From Streptomyces armeniacus (GTDB lineage Bacteria > Actinomycetota > Actinomycetes > Streptomycetales > Streptomycetaceae): 36,837 bases of DNA. Shown here piece after piece: positions 34,950 through 36,837 of the stretch. The DNA lies in NCBI RefSeq assembly GCF_003355155.1, contig NZ_CP031320.1:7995249-8032085 (forward strand). Reading direction: 5' to 3'. Position 1 is the stretch's first letter; the number at the start of each line of letters is the position of its first letter. Both the position numbers and the translations under genes were made by a program. The notes under the pieces are model-generated. The model saw nothing but the letters and a program-made list of their open reading frames with translations. It searched no databases and was not told the origin of the DNA.

Positions 34950-36655
34950 GGGCAGGAGGGGGCGAACGGCGACGGCAGGCGTACGTACCCGGCCTCGCGG
35001 TCGGCCCTGCGCTCCCAGCGGGTCAGCAGGTTGGCCTTGGCAGGCAGCGGGACTCCCGCGATGAGGGCCCGCAGCCGGGGCGGGCAGCCGTGCTCGGCGG
35101 CGTACGCGCGGAGCGTGCCGCGCACCCGCGCCCACAGGGCGGCCTCGGTCTCGGGGTGCAGGTCGGCGAGGGCGGCGAGCAGGTCGGCGACGTGGTTGAC
35201 GAGGAGGCAGTACACGACGCGGTCCCAGCCGCGCCGGGCGTCGTACGTCAGCGGGCCCGCCACCGCGGCGGGCAGTGCGGCGAGGGCTTCGGCGTGGTGC
35301 TCGGGCAGCAGCTTGGTGCCCTCCAGATCGCGGAAGAGGACCTGGGCGGGCATGCCGTCGGCGCCGACGCAGACCAGGACGTTCTGCAGGTGGGGCTCCA
35401 GCACCAGGCCGTGGTCGAAGTAGGCGGCGAGCACGGGCGGGAGGAGCAGGTCGAGGTACGCGCCCCACCACTCCAGCGCCTTCTCCGCGCCGGCACCGGC
35501 GAGCAGCCGCGAGATGTGCGCGGGCCCCGTCGGGTACTCGTCGGCGACGGCCGCGGCGAGCAGCGGCGTCGTGCCCGGGAGCAGGCGGGCACCCGGGCCC
35601 TCGCGCACGATGACCCCGAAGCCTTCGAGGAGCGTACGGTCCGGCGCGCCGTCCGGCCCGGGGAGCTCGAGGCTGCGGTACGCGGGCTCGCGGAGCAGGG
35701 CGGCGCCGGGGTGGCGGACGGCGAGGTCGGCGAGCACGGGGCGCAGGAGGCGGGTGAGGGCGACCGCGCCCGCGAGCTCGTAACGGGAGTTCTTGCGCAG
35801 GCAGTTGGTGATGCGGATGTTCAGGCTGAACTTCAGGAAGGCGTCGCCGTCGTACAGCGTCCGCACGGACGCGGTGGGCGTGCAGACCGGCCCGCCCGGC
35901 CCCAGGTCGAGCACGTCGCCGCGGTCGAGGGCGGCCCGCAGCCCGGGGTGGCCGGCGAGGAGACCGTACTGCCAGGGGTGCGCGGGCAGCAGCCGGTAGC
36001 CGTACGGGACCGGGCGCGGCCGGTCGAGCGGCGCGGCGGCCCCGGGCTCGGCGGTCTCCTCGGCGACCAGGTGCGCGCGTACGGCGAGGTGGTGCAGCGG
36101 GAAGGCGGCCCCGGCCTCGGGGGCGTACGCGGACCAGCCGCCCGGGTCGCCGCCGCGGGCCTTGGGTGTGGGGTGGAAGCGGTGACCGAGGAGCAGGGAC
36201 TGCTCGGAGGCGAGATAGGCGGCGTCCGGGTCCGGGTCGCGGTCGCACGAGTCACGGTCACACGGCTCGCGGTCGCCCAGGTCGCGGTCGCACGGTTCGC
36301 GGTCGCGCGGGCCCGGCACCGTGGGGCGGGCGAGCGCGGCGGAGGTGCCGAGGTGGCTGGAGGCGACCTGTTCGAGGAACTCGTCGTTCTGCACCCCCGT
36401 ACGCAGGGACAGTTCGGCCTGCGTGTGCTCCGCGAGGCGGTGCCAGCTCAGCTCCGCCCAGCCGCCGTCGCCGCGGCGCTCGCGGACGGGGCCGGTGAAG
36501 CGGTGCGCGCCCAGCAGCGAGGTGCGGCGCAGCGCCACGCGGAGGAGGACGCCGCGGTGGGGCAGCCGCAGCAGCAGGTGCCCGTCGGCGACGGCGGCCT
36601 GCTGCTCGGGGCCGGCGACCTCGCGCAGCAGGCAGTTGAGCAGGGTGTGCGCCAC
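34950..36655 (-). CDS. IucA/IucC-family (NIS) siderophore synthetase, both ends clipped
   Basis: NIS synthetases use ATP to join citrate or succinate derivatives to amines or alcohols to form hydroxamate-type siderophores. The frame covers ~568 residues. Family motifs are LPAHPWQYG, then KFSLNIRITNCLRKNSRYE (active-site segment), EGFGVIVREGPG, LVLEPHLQNVLV and FRDLEGTK. The first residues (AHTLLNCLLREVAGPEQ) are normal internal N-terminal sequence, so the start codon is lost to the adapter at 36659. The C-terminus ends around VRLPSPFAP at 34960. A Cys/Asp/Arg-rich insert of ~28 residues (about 36234-36312) lies in a loop near the N-terminus. No other siderophore gene is in the fragment. Confidence 0.92.
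36234..36312 (-). repeat. Degenerate 12-15-bp repeats coding RDREPCDRD in the NIS synthetase
   Basis: Repeated CGCGGTCGCACGG-type units (plus strand) encode a run of Arg-Asp-Arg-Glu-Pro-Cys-Asp blocks with three Cys. The insert splits otherwise normal family sequence between TVPGP and DPDAAYLASEQ. Confidence 0.75.
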
Positions 36656-36658
36656 GGC

Positions 36659-36710
36659 CCGTCTCTTTTACACATCTCCGAGCCCACGAGACCGACCCCT
36701 ACCCCGTATG
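36659..36710 (-). other. Nextera mosaic end + Read2 + i7 + P7 start (artificial join)
   Basis: Bases 36659-36677 match the reverse mosaic end at 17 of 19. Bases 36678-36692 match the Read 2 extension CCGAGCCCACGAGAC at 15 of 15. Eight index bases follow (CGACCCCT, two differences from the standard N705 index). Then 36701-36710 match the P7 start ATCTCGTATG at 8 of 10. Confidence 0.99.
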
Positions 36711-36754
36711 GCTGGTTGTGGTTTCAGAACCAACACAGTGGACGCGAGCATCTG
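36711..36754 (-). other. Start of the 23S-5S rRNA spacer
   Basis: On the minus strand this follows the 23S end with GCTCGCGTCCACTGTGTTGG and a CTGAAACCAC segment, as in Streptomyces rRNA operons. The 5S gene would come next but the adapter cuts it off. Confidence 0.75.
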
Positions 36755-36837
36755 AGGACAAGCCCTCGGCCTATTAGTACCGGTCAACTCCACCCCTCAC
36801 GAGGCTTCCATATCCGGCCTATCAACCCGGTCATCTC
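36755..36837 (-). rRNA. 23S ribosomal RNA, 3' end (partial)
   Basis: The minus strand reads GATAGGCCGGATATGGAAGC, then GTTGACCGGTACTAATAGGC and CGAGGGCTTGTCCTCA, the conserved last helices and 3' tail of actinobacterial 23S rRNA. The exact 3' end is placed by comparison with known Streptomyces ends and may be off by a few bases. The gene continues beyond the window. Confidence 0.93.

Overview
The window is very high-GC actinobacterial DNA that looks like Streptomyces: C/G-ending codons, GTG starts, a mycothiol glycosyltransferase, a second-type nuoABC set, SARP and PRC-barrel genes, modular PKS and NRPS, an IucA/IucC siderophore synthetase and a Streptomyces-type 23S rRNA 3' end. It is not one continuous piece of chromosome. 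At nine places it carries remnants of the Illumina Nextera transposase adapter (19-bp mosaic end, usually with its Read 1 or Read 2 extension and in places the P5/P7 and index parts in exact register). Genes are cut at these points and the next base belongs to an unrelated locus. Further joins without an adapter fall at the ends of repeats or inside truncated genes. Gene order across a join therefore carries no biological meaning.

Layout by fragment. 1-1971: a membrane-anchored protein gene (-) divergent from a sigma-like/zinc-finger gene. 2005-7290: LuxR-type response regulator, phosphoribosyltransferase, PRC-barrel protein, small membrane protein, metE. 7357-9725: nuoA, nuoB, nuoC. 9797-12145: visibly lower-GC accessory DNA with a Rad52-like annealing protein, two unknown genes and a hairpin array. 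12188-14436: a superfamily 2 helicase with a small upstream gene, then a second copy of the array. 14473-16642: VWA (CoxE-like), XdhC and CoxG-like genes, a molybdenum-hydroxylase maturation group. 16671-18853: PKS linker-ACP-KS-AT start. 18854-20799: E2 acyltransferase catalytic domain, MobA-like protein, moeA start. 20800-21029: GlmU piece. 21100-23117: mshA, ybjN-like gene and the tail of a third gene. 23120-23257: LysR piece. 23258-25167: Ser/Thr kinase and a membrane protein. 25230-25410: GNAT start. 25451-27166: TetR regulator and SARP. 27167-33013: three NRPS pieces, each missing the adenylation core. 33089-34869: PKS KS-AT start. 34950-36655: siderophore synthetase. 36711-36837: 3' end of 23S rRNA (-).

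The most interesting biology is the 136-bp array of six touching hairpins at 12010-12145 and 14301-14436. Every hairpin has a three-base GNA loop closed by a C-G pair, and the copies differ at one base. Each array sits at the end of a diverged intergenic element of about 345-355 bp that also carries a shared 19-bp box with the palindrome TGATGCATCA. C(GNA)G hairpins are exceptionally stable as single-stranded DNA and similar folds occur in Streptomyces telomeres, so a role in replication, transfer or recombination of a mobile element is plausible but unproven. Within single fragments the gene groups make sense: NuoABC for respiration, VWA/XdhC/CoxG for molybdoenzyme maturation, MobA/MoeA for molybdenum cofactor, and MshA for mycothiol.
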